Of a stretch of 64,000 bases of DNA, positions 1 through 13,289 are shown piece by piece (the first letter of the stretch is position 1; each line of letters opens with the position of its first letter). The translations under genes and the position numbers were made by a program. The stretch spans positions 186,999,741-187,063,740 of the forward strand of contig CM041465.1 in NCBI GenBank assembly GCA_023213395.1. Direction: 5' to 3'. Source of the DNA: Cycas panzhihuaensis (taxonomy: Eukaryota; Cycadophyta). Under the pieces are notes generated by a model, which saw only the letters and a list, made by a program, of their open reading frames with translations, had not been told where the DNA came from and did not search any database.

Positions 1-475
1 AGCAATGGCTACATTATGACTTGCGGTTGCACATCACATGCACACACAATAACAACACTATAGCTAAAACAACATTTAAGGCATCCCACCATGGAAAAGC
101 ACTATGGCTTAATCTCAACAACACTTCAACTCAAATTATCATTCTAAGCATCCCACCATGAAAAATATATCAAGCCTCAAACCTTGGCATCACACTATGC
201 ATCACATCTCACCATGTCAAAAGGTATGTCCACATATGAGCTATGCCATCTGACCCAAAACTCCCTCGGTGTCTCACCAAGTCTTCTAACATCTCACCAA
301 AGTTAGCTAATTATGCTCACAACACAATAAAATAGAAGGCAATGTAGCTAGGCATTGGCCTCACATATCATCCACAGCAAAAATCCATCATGAATTCAAT
401 CACAAACATGCAAAAATCAAACGCCAAACTCAAGCAATAGTGCAAACAAAACACAATTTGAATTCACATATTTGG

Positions 476-640
476 AGCCATTGAGTTAGGCCAATGGATA
501 AAGCATTGGAAGAGTTTTCATATGCCAAGCACAATCACTCATGCTCAAAATTCGAGCTTCTAGTTCAAAACAAAGCCAAATCTCAATACATAAGTGAAAA
601 AATAATAATAATAATAAAGTGTCATCCCATTCCTATATAT
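476..640 (+). repeat. tRNA-derived SINE candidate
   Basis: Starting near 476, TGAGTTAGGCCAATGGATAA resembles a tRNA 5' part with box A (like GTAGCTCAATTGGATAGAGC), and AAAATTCGAGCTT about 45 nt later resembles box B (GGTTCGAATCC). An A-rich (AAT)n tail follows at about 599-617. Part of it (GAGTTTTCATATGCC on, 513-562) is repeated at 671-718. Confidence 0.4.
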
Positions 641-770
641 GATAAAGTGTCATCCCATTCCTATATATGATGAGTTTTCATATGCCAAGCACAATCACTC
701 ATGCTCAAAATTCGAGCTCAATACATAAGTGAAAAAATAATAATAATAATAAAGTGTCATCCCATTCTAG
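513..770 (+). repeat. Local tandem duplication, about 150-bp unit
   Basis: The block GAGTTTTCATATGCCAAGCA through CATAAGTGAAAAAATAATAA and AAAGTGTCATCCCATTC occurs twice. AAGTGTCATCCCATTCCTAT also repeats immediately at 618-669. Looks like replication slippage or unequal exchange. Confidence 0.75.
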
Positions 771-779
771 GCAGTGGCT

Positions 780-1661
780 AAGTTTTGCTTAAGGGTGTTT
801 AGGACTTTATCCATATCCTGGAGTTTTTGTTGTAGAGAAGCAGTTCGGATGTTGGTTACTAGAGTGTGATGGGATGATGGAGGGTAACCATAAATAGCCT
901 TAAATGGAGACATGCCTACAATCAAGAGGTGAGATCAGTTATACAAATACTCTACAAGGGCTAACAATGAGGTCCATTTAGCCCGATGATTGGAGGGAAA
1001 ACAATGCAAGCAGGTCTCTAGTGTCTTGTTAAGGACTTCAGATTGGGCCATCCATTTGTGGGTGATAAGTTGAACTCATGTTGAATGAAGTACTAGATGC
1101 TCGAAAAAGTTCCTGCCAAAATAAGCTAGTAAACTTAGGGTCTCGGTCACATACGATGGTTGAAGGAAACCCATGGAGGCGAAATACAGACTAGATGTAT
1201 AGGTCAGCGAGACATAGTGCTTTATAGGAAGTATGGACTGGTAGGAAATGTGCATATTTAGTCAACCTATCAATAACAACAAGGATAGAGCCAAACCCAA
1301 CAAATAGTGATAGGCTAGTGATGAAATCCATTGCAATATCCTACCATTTACCCTAAAGAATATGCAGAGATTAGAGAAGACCTAGTTGAGCCTTAGTGCC
1401 TGCCTTGTTTCGTTGATAGGTGTCACATTTTGAAACAAATGTAAAAAAGGTAGATTTCATGTGTGGCCAACAAAAGTCAACACGAATACACCGATATGTT
1501 TTGTCGAAACTAAAATGACCACCTAGAGGAGTGGAGTGATATTTAGACAAGATGCGGGGAATGAAAAGAGACGCAAGATGAACAAAAATGCAATTTTTAT
1601 ATAAAAGATTATTATTATGAATGGACCAATCTTTGTTGCTAAATGGACCTTGGTAATCCAT
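780..1661 (-). pseudogene. Element E integrase
   Basis: 1371-1661 holds the zinc-binding part: HSTPLGGHFSFDKTYRCIR, FCWPHMKSTF and KCDTYQRNK (an HHCC motif with the last Cys changed to Tyr). The core continues, broken, to about 780. A chromodomain was not recognised. Confidence 0.82.
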
Positions 1662-1675
1662 TGGGAATAGTCAGG

Positions 1676-2280
1676 CTAGGACTGGTTCTCTGAAGCCAAC
1701 TTTGTAAACCAGGTTGGTTGAGGCTTGGTGATGGCATGAATGACGCATTCTAGCGAGGTGGCGAGATCAAGTGGAAGGCGAAAGAGGGCATCAACGACAA
1801 TATTATTTTTCCCCTTCTTATAAGTTATAATGAAATCGAACACTTCAAGGCAGTTGATCCACTTAGCCTGCTCTTCGGATAATGCTAGTTGGTCCAAAAT
1901 ATGACGAAGGTTGTGATAATCAGTCATAATAGTGAATTTAGAGCCAAGGAGATATTGACTCCACTTATCAACTGCATGCAAAATCGCTTTCATTTCTTTC
2001 TAATAAGTTGACAACTGACACTCATGGTCCCTGAGCATACAACTTTCAAATGCAATGGGATGAAAATTTTGCATGACGGCCACACTCAAGCCAAATCTTA
2101 AAGCATCACATTCAAGTTGGAAAGGTTGGGAGAAATTAGGAATGGCGAGCACTAGGGTAGAAGTCATAATTGTCTTAAGGTGATTAAAGGCATCATTTGC
2201 GTCTGAGGACCAATGAAATGAGTCTTTTTGAAGTAAGTCAATCAATGGGATGGCAAGAGAAGCATAATTTCTAACAAAAC
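1676..2280 (-). pseudogene. Element E RNase H
   Basis: FHWSSDANDAFNHLKTIM, FQLECDALRFGLSVAVMQ and HPIAFESCMLRDHECQLSTY, then after a stop AILHAVDKWSQYLLGSKFTI, TDYHNLRHILDQ and NIVVDALFRLP. Catalytic DA(S) is DAL. A complete but mutated gypsy RNase H. Confidence 0.87.
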
Positions 2281-2389
2281 GTCAGTAGAATCCTATAAGG
2301 CCAAGGAAAGCTCATAGTTGAGTGAAGTTCCTAGGCATTAGCCAAGTGGCAATGACCAAAATTTTTTCTAGGTTAACTTGGATACCCTC

Positions 2390-3010
2390 CAACAAAATGA
2401 TGTTGCTTAGATACTGCAATTCAGATTTACCAAATTCACATTTGGAGAGCTTAGCATACAGTTGATGGGGGCTAAGAATCTAAAGAACAATTTCCAAATA
2501 GTGAAGTGGTGAGTCATATAGGAATTGTAAATAAGGATGTCATCAAAGAAGACAGTGACAAAGTTGCGAAGGTAGGGGGCAAAAAATTTATTTATTAGGG
2601 CCTAGAATGTGGCCAGGACATTACAAAGGCTAAAGGGCATGACTTGAAATTTGAAGTGGCCATGATGCATGCAAAAGGTCATCTTATGATGGTCTTCAAG
2701 GACAATAAAGATTTGGTAATAGCCTAATTGAAGATCTAATTTAGAGAATACAGCAGCACCATGAATTTCATCTAGCATGTCATCTATTCTCGAAGTTGGA
2801 AAGTTATTCTTTATTGTGATCTTATTAAGTTCATGGTAATACACACAAAGTCGAAAAGAACCATCCTTTTTTTTTAACAAGGACAATGGGTGCAACATAG
2901 GGACTTTTGTTAGGCTAGATGATTCCCATGTCCATTAATTCATTAGTGGTTTTTTCAATTTCATTTTTTTGGAAATAGGAATTCCAATAAGGCCTAAGGC
3001 CAATGGGACC
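2390..3010 (-). pseudogene. Element E reverse transcriptase
   Basis: 2602-2898 reads LLKKKDGSFRLCVYYHELNK, NNFPTSRIDDMLDEIHGA, FSKLDLQLGYYQI and FKFQVMPFSLCNVLATF. The catalytic box VFFDDILIYN follows at about 2551-2522. The usual CVDY is CVYY. Confidence 0.9.
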
Positions 3011-3599
3011 ATGAGGGGACTTGAGCTCAATAGAGTGGTGAAAGCCATGATCTAAAGGGGGTGTGGCTGGAAGGAGGACAAATACAGATTAGCATTTGGT
3101 TATAAGGTTTTAGATGTCTAGATGGATGTTAGGGTGTGCTTGGATGTTGATGATGCGAACTATATAACCAAGACTGCTATTCGAGTGTTTCTACATTTGG
3201 CTTGGGGAGACAAGCTTATTAGGGGGAGATTGGATAGCATGCAATTTGTGAGTTTGGCCTATATTATCTTTAAATAATTTGAAGGGGTTATTAGGTGAAT
3301 TGTTGGTGCTATATGTACTTAGAGTCTGGAGCCATTGAACCCCAAGGATAGCATATAATCCTTCTATAAATAAAGCATAGAAATCAAAGATTAAATGGTA
3401 GGTGCCAATCTAAATATGCAATTTTTTTATGGTCTTGGCACAGTGCAAAGTGTAATAACTGAGTAAAGAACAAGTAAATCCAATTTTGGAAACAATATAA
3501 AAATCGAATTGTCTTGCCAAAGATGTGTCAACGAAGTTTAACAATGTGCCACCGTCGATCAAAATTGTGATGGGAGTTTTTTGGAGTTGGTCTTTTACT

Positions 3600-4756
3600 C
3601 AAAGTGGTTATGGACAAGATGTGGAAGAGACGGCTAACAGAGAGACTTCTAGTTGGAGTTCTAGAGAGGATTCTTGGGAGGGATCATCATTGAGCTTGTT
3701 CTCCATATCTAAATCTTCTTCTAATGAAGGATCAATAGTAAAGACCATATGTTTGCCTCCAAGAGTCCATTTCTCTGAGCACTTTACACAAAGAATAGTT
3801 TTCATACATTTGTTTGCTTTCGTTGTTGGGACATGTACTGGCTTTGTTAGAGGCTTCAATGTTGAATATTGAGCCCCATCTGATCTAGTCCATTGGTGTT
3901 GTTGGTTCGTGTGTCAAGGATGTTGGTACTATGCGCAATCACACCTGAAAAAAGTTGAACACTTTATTGCGAAGTCTGCCTTGACTACCTTTGCCATACA
4001 AATAGCTTCCCTTAAACTAAGTAAAGTAGCCACATTTAGGCACATTCAAATGCGCTCCTTAAGCCCAAACACATAAACATCAATTAGTGTTTGTCTATCG
4101 AGTGGTTGGGAAACTCGATTTTGAAGTGCTTGGAATTCCTCAACGTATGTCTTCATTGATGTTGTATGACTTAGATGGGTGAGTTAGTTGAAGAGCGATC
4201 GGTTGCATGTGCCTTCGTATTGTTCAAAGAAGTTCTTGCATAATAATGCCTAGTTTTGCTTTGTTGGATTCTCACATTGCCACTAATGAAACCAATGGTG
4301 TACCTTTCCATCTAAGTAAATTGATGCGAAGAATAACTATTCTCCAAAAGACAAAGGATTTAAAGAGAAATATAATTCCAACTTGCTTATCCAACTTCTT
4401 GTAGTGTCCATATTGAGATCGAGGCCAAATGTTAGAATTGTAATCTTATGATGAAATGGTTGTAGCCATGGTAAAGGTGTGGGAATGTGAGGTGGAGGTG
4501 AGGTGCCTATTGTGTTTGAAGTGGATGCCATGTTGGATACCAACATAGATATCTGGATGGTCAACTTCATAAGTTCATTGGATGTGTTGTCTTGATTCTA
4601 ATCTACTTTATCGTATGTCTGATCCAACATGTCCAATCCCTGACTAAAATCATTGGTCTGGTTATCGATTCAGTGATTGAAATCATTGCTTTTGTGAGTC
4701 ACATCTACGAATTGAGTCTCAAGAGCTTGGAAACAATATGCTTGTGTGGAAGCCAT
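3600..4756 (-). pseudogene. Element E gag with zinc-knuckle trace
   Basis: ATG at 4756 (MASTQAYCFQALETQF) leads, with stops, to PTPLPWLQPF and TTRSWISKLELYFSLNPLS, the gag RxWxxKxExYF motif. At about 3750-3800, CMKTILCVKCSEKWTLGGKH is a decayed knuckle of the GLCFNCDEKWxPGHKC type. Frameshifts between. Confidence 0.75.
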
Positions 4757-6786
4757 TGAGGAGAGATGCCCTGCTATAACAGAAAGAAAGGGATTTAAGA
4801 AAAGGGGATAAAGGAAAAAGAAGGGAGTTCAAGAAAAGGGTATTAGATAAATAGAATGGGAGTAAAGAGCTAGGGAATAGTGCAGACAAGGTGGGGGGTG
4901 GGTCTATAACTTATTAACCCCCTAAAATTTATAATAAATTCAAAGTGCAAAAAGCTCGTCAAAATGGTGTGGGCGAGTTTCAAGTGTGAAAATTGGGCTC
5001 TGGGGCCTATGGGGTGCCTATTCACCATTTTACCTTAAAAATTTAGATTAAAACTAACCTAGTGGAAAACAATCAATGCGACGTGCTCATTAAAATATGA
5101 TGTATAAAAAATAAGGGTAAAATTTGAATTGTGGACTTTGGCACAGAATTTGAGTCCAAAAAATTGATGTATGTAGAAATGACCCTATGGAGGTATAAGC
5201 CTGTGGGCAGTTTTTTTTTCCTTTTTCAATAGAGTGAAAACTTCTAGACTTGTAACTAAAAGTTTAAACAGGAAGGAATCTACAAATAGAGTTTAAATGA
5301 TTTGCCTTAGTTGTTGTTGTGGTGATATGTAACTTTTACTGCAGCGACTTCGTAACCTTCTTTGTTCTTTATGTTTTGTTGATGGTAGATTGCAATTTGA
5401 TTATGGTATTTGATCAACAGTATGTCAATGCAAAATTGTATTTAGGCAACCAACCTTGAGTAGACCCTTAACATAGGGTTTGCCTAGTCTATAGGCCCTT
5501 CAATAAGCTTCTCAATCATTACTAATGCTCGACCTAATCTCTCAGGGCACTAAATACAAAGGTTCATTGTACTCATATCCACAATAGTCATGTTGAGGTG
5601 TATGAGAAAGATAGCTTCCTGACGCTAACTGCTGAATAGTGCACTACAAATTTTCAATAGTCAATAGATTTCCTACTTTATGATAGGGAAGGAACCCTAA
5701 CGAGGTCCTCCTATATACATGAAGGTATGTGGAAGCTCACTTCCATATGCAAGTGCCGTCTAAGGCCTATGTAAGTAAGTAACTTGCTTCACTTCATATA
5801 CTAGCATATACCCAAGTATGCTTGCCTAAGAACAACAACTACCCATGGATTTTTAAATGCCCCTAGAATAGGGTATCTACCTAAACTTTCTTAAAAAAAT
5901 AAAAAGGTTGAAAAAGGGCTTGTTGATTTTCCTCAATCTCTGCAAATGATGAGAGAACAATGTAGAGAGAGTACTCGAACAAAAAATAACAAATAAGCAA
6001 AACGAACAAAGGTGAGGGTTTTAGATTTTTTTCATTGTAGAAAAAAAAAATTCCAATTTTTCAACTCCTCTTGCTATTCTACTTCTTCACGATTGCATCT
6101 TGTTGCTTTAGATGGTCCTACTAACTAAGCTCTATTACCACTTCGGATGCTATCACCTCGATATTCCGTACAAAATAAGGAATCAAATAGCTCAAAGGAC
6201 ATAATATAGGCAGCAATGGACTCTCTTTATATATCAATGTGAACCAATTTATAAAATATGGACACTTACAAAGACACCAAAAGATCACTAAAAAGATGTA
6301 CAACGATACATTCTTACAAGACTAATACTACACAACAACCTCACTTTACATTCAACAGGCCTTAAATAGACAAGAAAGGATTCTTACATTGAATACCATT
6401 GGCAGACAAGTGGCCTTCAATTCTATTGGTGGACATAAGCGGCCTCACGCACAAAAGTTAATGGCTAGCACTAACCGCCATGTTCCTCAATTACATGTGC
6501 TAGCAATCAAGTTCCATTGATGGCAAGCAAATACATAACATGCATAGAACGTTCACCTCAATGTTACATAAAATAATACCACAATATCTATAATGTATCA
6601 AGGGGCACCCCTCACACCCAATGGGTAATGTCACTAGGTTCCCATTTTACAACAAAATGAGCGATTACACCTTAATATAACATGAAACATAAAATGACAA
6701 AATACACAATAAAATGTATACAATGAAATGTATAAGGTATACCATGGGGTGTCATATATAGACTTCCTAAGATGATTTATTCCTGA
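4757..6786. other. No recognised gene; possible orphan LTR start near 6140
   Basis: AT-rich. On the minus strand TGGTAATAGAGC (6139-6128) resembles a tRNA-Met primer site and would place an LTR to its right, with TATATAAAG at about 6230-6222 as a promoter-like box. No second copy of this LTR was found, so this is tentative. Confidence 0.3.
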
Positions 6787-8427
6787 CTATGTAGGATCAA
6801 TTCTAACAAAATCAAGGATGGCATTCATAATAGAAACAATTATATTATTTTGATTTGGAATTTCTATAGTAGGATTTTCAATCTTGTCCTCCACTTCTGT
6901 TGGATAGTCCATACTATCAATTATTATCTCTTCTAGATTTGGCATACATTCATAAATGGATTCATCACCTACACTAACGTCAATACTAAATGACTCATCT
7001 ACATCTTCAAAAAATTCATCATCACTATCACTACTATTAAAGTGACTATTACTACCTACACATGTATATTGGTTAATGTTATTATTATTATTAATATTAT
7101 CATTGTCACATATAATTGACATATGCAAACATTCAAATGACAATTTATTTACCTTAGAGGTTCATTGAAGCCAACTTGCTTCAAAGTCTAGGTCAAGCTA
7201 CAAATCTCCATGGTAGTTGGGATCTTATTCATAGGTTTATTCATAGTAATGCCCTCTTCCATGCATCAAGATGTTGTGGCTTCATCAAAGGAAGTAGTGG
7301 TTCATTCACTACCAATAGTTGTGCTCAAACCTTTATCAAGTATCTTTTTTATCATTGTTACTATGCATGTCATGGGCAACAATATAGTTCTCCCATTATG
7401 AGTTAAGGTGAGTGTCCACTTTTTCCATTTTACAAGCTCCCAATGTCATATAGCCATGATCGTCTGAGTAATGCAAGGTATGACAATCCCATCTCTATTA
7501 TGGTGAACTTGAGGCTCACTAGTATGCCAATAATGTCCATCTCCAAGTTTAAGACCAATCTAAAGGGCTTGATCCATAATTAATTGGCTAGTTTGATTGA
7601 ATACACTACAACTACCATCTTAGGTTACCCTAGTCTCCTCCAGGTATGTTTTGCCAACACATTGGCTATGGAATTGCCATCCACAATTATATTTTCTATC
7701 ATCTCTTTTAGTATGATCATTGTAATAGTTGGGTCTCTATCTACTAACAATAAGAGATTATTATACCTAGGGCCACTCCTAGTTTCTACAACTATAACAC
7801 CCATGTTTCTAATCAATTTCACACTTTCATCTGGGGGATCGTTAGTCCCAATTACTCTACTAGGTGTTTAACTAAAATGTTTTTAGAATAATTGTTCAAC
7901 TGGGAATAGAACAAACAAACTTCTCTATGGTTCTATATTTATCGTTGCTAGCTTCTCCCTTGGTGGAGCGATGAGTGGAACCTTTGCCGAACTATTTCTA
8001 GGTAACCCCTTCTCTTATAGAATTTTATAATTTCTAACATGGGTAGGATTGGTCAATTAACTTATGCTTCCTTCGCAGCTTGCTCAATGACTCGATTGGC
8101 TTCTACTTCCCTCGCAACTTGTTCTATGGCTTTATTTATAGTAGCAAAATAATCAATCTTCGCTTTAGCATTAAAATGATCTGATTTTGCCACCTTAGCC
8201 TTACCTTTTGTTCCACTCCATGTTTGTAAGATAAGTAGTCCCACTACCCTAGGATTGTCCAGTGCTATTGTCATTAGGCGCTACTAGTCTTAACATTATT
8301 GAGGCAATTTTCAAAATTGTGGTTCCCTAATCCACACTTTGGCATATGTGGGAGCTCTCATTTTTTGCCTTCTCATATGGACCCTCAGCAAGCCAATGGC
8401 CAAACACTAAGCAAAACATACATCTTC
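6787..8427 (-). pseudogene. Element F protease and following acidic region
   Basis: 7625-7822 reads DPTITMIILKEMIENIIVDG and NSIANVLAKHTWRRLG, the gypsy protease pattern (RVLVDxGSxxNVLxxxTWxxLG) with the active site changed. 6787-7143 is an Asn/Asp/Glu-rich stretch (SSDSDDEFFEDVDESF, NLEEIIIDSMDYPTEVEDKI), such as lies between protease and RT in Tat/Athila-like elements. RT is missing. Confidence 0.65.
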
Positions 8428-8432
8428 CAATC

Positions 8433-8981
8433 TGTGTGCTTATTGGCCTATGTCTACTACATAATAGTCTTGTAATCAGAATAGAACAGTAGCACAAAGA
8501 TCAACCAAAGCGAACACAAACCATGATCATTGTATTAACAATAGGTCACATCTGGTCCTTTCACAACCAGACGCAAACCCAAAACAATACACAAGATTGC
8601 AACTAACGCAATACAGTAGGACTTTATTTACAATATGTATAGGCGCACAGCATTTAGTACTCTAATTCTAACCAATAGCTCATGCACACGCATATATGTT
8701 ATGACTACCCATTACATTATTTATATTTTGGTATGTCGTTCTGTGACTATCGAGTACTAGAATAGTTGTGGGTTTACAATTGGTTGCAACTACTTCCAAC
8801 AATTTGTTGCTTCTGTTGTGGTTGCTCGAACCATTATTACTAAGGCCGATGTAACTACATCCTAAATCACAATCAATACGCCCGACATTGCAACCAATTG
8901 GTCATAACTGACTTCCCCTTGAGTTTTGTCTTCCCATGGCCTTCAATTCAGGTTGCAACTGACATGATTTCTTAGCACACA
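8433..8981 (-). repeat. 3' LTR of element G
   Basis: 549 bp, plus strand from TGTGTGCTTATTGG to CTTAGCACACA; preceded by target copy CAATC. Confidence 0.93.
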
Positions 8982-11649
8982 TCTCCCCTGTCACTATTCC
9001 CATAGGTGCCTTCACTCGTACAAAATTTCAAATTTTTCAAAATTCCTTTCCTCACCCCCCTTAAATTTTTTAAATTCAACTATGGACTACAATTGCTATT
9101 GAATTTTCATCATTTCCTGTCGAACAGTCTATGGATCAGGTCATCGCACAATACTAGGTGGAGAATTGCCATGACTCCTACAATGGTCATATAAAATTCC
9201 TACATCCCGCAATGCTTTCAGTTCAACCATAGTAGGGTTTTCTCTTGAATGCAATTCTTCAATCTCACTCCTTCAATTCATTGTTCAATAGTTGAGTAGA
9301 GGCCAATTGTTTTTTGTAATGATGTAATCATAGTCCAATATTTGTTAACATGTGCTGCGTCATGTCATGTTTGCAAGATCCAACCCCTCAACTTATATAT
9401 TACCCTTTCTTGCCTTGGTGGAATCTGTTTATTAAATTGACCTTGAAAATCTTCACCTAATGTTCCACCCTTGAAACATCATCCACCCAGTGCATTACAA
9501 ATTTTATCAAGAATTCTAATTTTGCTTCACAAGCTGCCAGTTGATCTTCTGCCTTCTGTACTCACAAATTATCGGGCGGTGAATGCTTATTCCGAGTTTC
9601 CAATTCAGCGACTAACTATTAAATAACTTTTGCTAAGAAAGAAGTTTTCTAATGTGCCACGTTGTGTGTCTTACATTCCATAGGGTCTATTCCTTCCTCC
9701 AAAAACTCTTCATTGGGATTAAAATCAACTCCAACAAGTTGATTGTTCAGAATTTTTATTATTTCTTCTTTCCTTCTCTCAGTTGTTAGCTTCCTCTTTC
9801 TTTTTCTTCTCTTCCTCAGTGTTTAGGACCTTAGTTGATTGCGGTTCTTGCTGAGATTCTTCCTCCTGAATCTCTTCTTTAATGAGTGCCCTGCCATCTT
9901 TCCTTTTACTTCCCTTTTTAAATTTCCTCCCTTTTCTTTCTGCCCCTCTTTTCCACATCTTTGCTTGTCTCCTTCTATTTTTCCTCTTTTCTTTTTTGCT
10001 TCTATACTTTGGCTAGCGAGGATGCCTCTTCTTGCTGCCTTTTCTTTCCTCCTTTTTCTTTTAGAGAAGGCTGGGGACTACTTGATTACTTTTTCTGCAA
10101 GATCTAGTTCTTCACATACTCGTGGACTTGGGTTAACCATTCTTTGTCCTACACCCGTTTTTTTAAGTATTCTGTCCAATTGACTAGGATAGATTATCCC
10201 TGTTCTTGTCAATGTAAATCTGTTCTCAATGTAAATCAAGACCTAGACACTAAGAACATGACAACCCTTGGAAGAGAGTTTGATGGTAAAACATTGCGAA
10301 CTATGTGCTAATTTTAATATTATTCAATTTTTCAAGGACTTTAGCAGACACAAAGGAAGCTCACCTAAAATTTTCTCCTTACGCTACCCCTAGAAGCATT
10401 GAATGCATCTCAGTTGGCACATATAGATTTTTTTGACTTAAAATTACTCGAGTGAAGATGAAATGGGTGACCCACCACCGTTATTCAGATACAATACTCG
10501 CAATGTGAATTCCTGAAGTTGAAGCATTCGACTCCTAGGCTCCCAACTGCTACGTTGCTTGCTTACGAGTAATTCATTTATCCTTTGGTACATCTTCACC
10601 CATATCTGGTAGTCCCGTAATGTGGGCTATTACCTTTGGAGACATATCAAGTAACTTGGACTGCTGTGCAACCAACTAACCATCGTAGTCCGGAAATTAA
10701 ACACAATAAAAAGCAGTCCTACTTGTATGCACCAAGCAAACCCTGCCTTCGTCAAATTTATCTTGCGATCATCTATTGGTAGCATAGTAGCCTACTTCGC
10801 CCAAATTCTTTCATCGTTTGTTTCTCAAAATCCAATATTAAACTCGGGGATGTCTTCCATTCTGCAAATACTATGTTGGTTAATTCTACCATGAACTTCA
10901 GATGCTTGCTTTTATTGGTCCTAATTTGCCACTTTTCATCGTTGTTGGTTGCTTTCAATGGAGTCGTTATTTATCCTATTCACCTTGTGCGGCCATCATC
11001 ATTTGTAGTATAGGTTGTCACATTTGTGCCTTAGCTACAACCAAATCATAGCTTTGATCTCCATCATTGTTATCCAACCACCAGTATGCATGATGGCCAC
11101 TTGTCTAATTTAATGTTAATCATATCTTTGAAAATCTTGCCATGCCGTTAACCATCATGTCAATTATGGCCTTTTGTCAGTTCATAATTATTAGTTTTTT
11201 TTATTCTTATATGGTGTGTCCAATTAGTCATACTACCAAGTTACATCCATATTGCAACTATGTCTCTGTCCTCGTTGCTCATGTAGTTGCCATTGTCACT
11301 GCCTAGGGGGTAATCATAATTGCAACTGTCTTCATTCACGGTCACAACTAAGGTTACAAGTTACCGCGGCAATTGTAGCCATCCTTGTACGAGGCTGCAA
11401 CTATCCTCGTGCAAGGTTACAACTATCCTCGTGCAGTGTTGCAACTGTCCTCGTGCAAGGTTGTAGCTAAGGTTACAACCATCTTACAGTTGCAACTCTT
11501 GTTCAAAGTCCCAACCATCCTTGTCGAGGTTTCACTACAGTTATTAATTTGACATCAAATGCTTTGGTCGCAATTGGTATTCTAGTTGCAATTGGCACTT
11601 TGAAAGGTCTGCAAAACAATTCATGGTAATAACAATTTCCTATACTTCA
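8982..11649 (-). other. Element G extra 3' region
   Basis: About 2.7 kb between integrase and 3' LTR. On the minus strand, 9250-10100 has long helical, Lys/Glu-rich, stop-interrupted translations (AEDQLAACEAKLEFLIKFVM, KNRRRQAKMWKRG), suggesting a decayed extra ORF. A purine run GACAGGGGAGA precedes the 3' LTR. Confidence 0.5.
11395..11466. repeat. Short tandem repeat in element G
   Basis: Three copies of a 24-25-bp unit, GCAACTATCCTCGTGCAAGGT with variants, plus looser GTTGCAAC-containing copies from 11240 to 11520. Confidence 0.8.
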
Positions 11650-12834
11650 TATGATTAAGGGGTCTCCTGTCCCTATGGTTTGGGTCCTTTTTTCCTTTTT
11701 TTATACTTACTATGTACCACTTCAATCAACTTCCAATGACTGTTTTATTAAACATTCCATTTAATTATTGAAGTTGTACAACCCCATTTTGTTTAATATG
11801 ATTTACCTTATATGGAACCAAACATACTTTATTTTACCTAGTTTCATGCAAAACTTGCTATCATACAAAAGTACTAAATCTCCCTGCTAGTATTGAGGCA
11901 TTTTCAAATGTCAATCATGCCATACGTTATGCCTCTCCTTTTCTGCTTTCAATTCCCACAAGGTTGTTGCTTGTCATTCGTCCATCTTCATCAATTCCAC
12001 AAACCGTTGATCTCTCGAGTCCTTTTCTGATAATCGTAGCTAAACTGCTACTCTCAAGCTTTCTGTTTGGAACTCCAAAGGAAATACAACCTCCAACCCA
12101 TAAACTAGCTAGAATGGTGTTTGTTTATGTGGTCTTTTTATCACTGTTCTATCTACCCACAGCACCAAATGCACCTGTTCTGCCCTATCCATTCTTCCTT
12201 CATTGCAAATCTTGGGCAAGGCTAGCTTTAAGATTTTATTGGTGCTTTCTACTTGCCCATTTGCCTATGGATAATATGGGAAAGATTTGTAATGTTGAAT
12301 CATGAATTCTTTTGTGAGGCACCTAATAGTCTGGTTCAAAAAACTACTTCCTTGATCCGACATGATTTCCAAAGGGCATCCAAAACAAACAACGATAGTC
12401 CCATACAAAAATCTAGCTATACTTTGAGCATCACATGTGTTCATAGGTCTAGCTTCGATCCATTTAGTCAAGAAATCCACAGCAACCAATATATATCTAG
12501 CATTGGTCCGTCTGGCTGGTGGACTAATTGGTCTGACAAAATCCAGCCCCAACTTCTCGAATGAAGCTTGTGTTAGCATAGGATGTAAAGGCATGAAATG
12601 ATTCTTACCCGACTCACCTACACATTGACATGCATCACAACTATAGACCCATTTTTCTGTATCCTCAAACAATGTGAGCCAACATAGCCTTGCTAGTAAT
12701 ATCTTTCTGGCAATTGGTTCTACACCTTGATGTTTTGTTGCCACACCTTCATGGACTTCTCGTATTATCGCCCCCACTTCATGTTCCATTATACATCTCC
12801 TCGAGACATCATCTGGTCCTAACTTGTACAACAT
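11650..12834 (-). pseudogene. Element G integrase
   Basis: 12265-12834: a zinc-binding trace with CDACQCVGES, then FEKLGLDFVRPISPPARR, YILVAVDFLTKWIEARPM, GCPLEIMSDQGSSFLN and MIQHYKSFPYYP, giving the two catalytic Asp regions. The C-terminal part continues broken to about 11650 (VYGLEVVFPLEF). Confidence 0.9.
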
Positions 12835-13289
12835 TCCTTGAATTAATTGGAATTGAAAAGCTTTTTGGATAAAGCTCTACCGCTCTACACATTCCATCCC
12901 TAGCAGTGTTTGCCCTGTAGTGAGATATTGTGCAATGTCTTCATACCACTTTGGTACTACTCAATAGAAAATAGACCTGTATCAAGAAAATCATCATGCA
13001 CCCCATTGGCAGATTCTCCTTCTACTTCCCTTGACAGCAAGTCTAGAATCATATGCTTTTCTCCCTTCTTCACTATGATTTTAAAATTAAATTCCTGAAA
13101 CAACATCATCCATCAGTTGATTCTACCTTGCAAAATGGGTTTGGTAACTAGATATTGTAAGGCCTGATGATCAACAAAAAAGATGAATGGATTAGCTAAT
13201 AAATAGTATCTAAATTTCTGTAAGACATAAAACATGCATAGGCCTTCTTGTTCCGTAACTAAGTAATTCTACTTTGCTTCTGTCAATTT

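Larger units (their letters stand above)
780..4756 (-). mobile_element. Degenerate Ty3/gypsy element E (gag-pol interior)
   Basis: Minus-strand order gag (4756-3600), protease region, RT (about 3000-2400), RNase H (2280-1740), integrase (1600-800). No LTR pair was found in the window. Every domain is broken by stops, yet the RT box FFDDIL is intact. It lies inside the long FANCI intron 10. Confidence 0.82.

Noticed and set aside
9839-10183. Plus-strand 114-codon Phe/Leu-rich ORF as a membrane protein
   Set aside because: It is the complement of a Lys/Glu/Arg-rich minus-strand coding trace inside element G; there is no other support.
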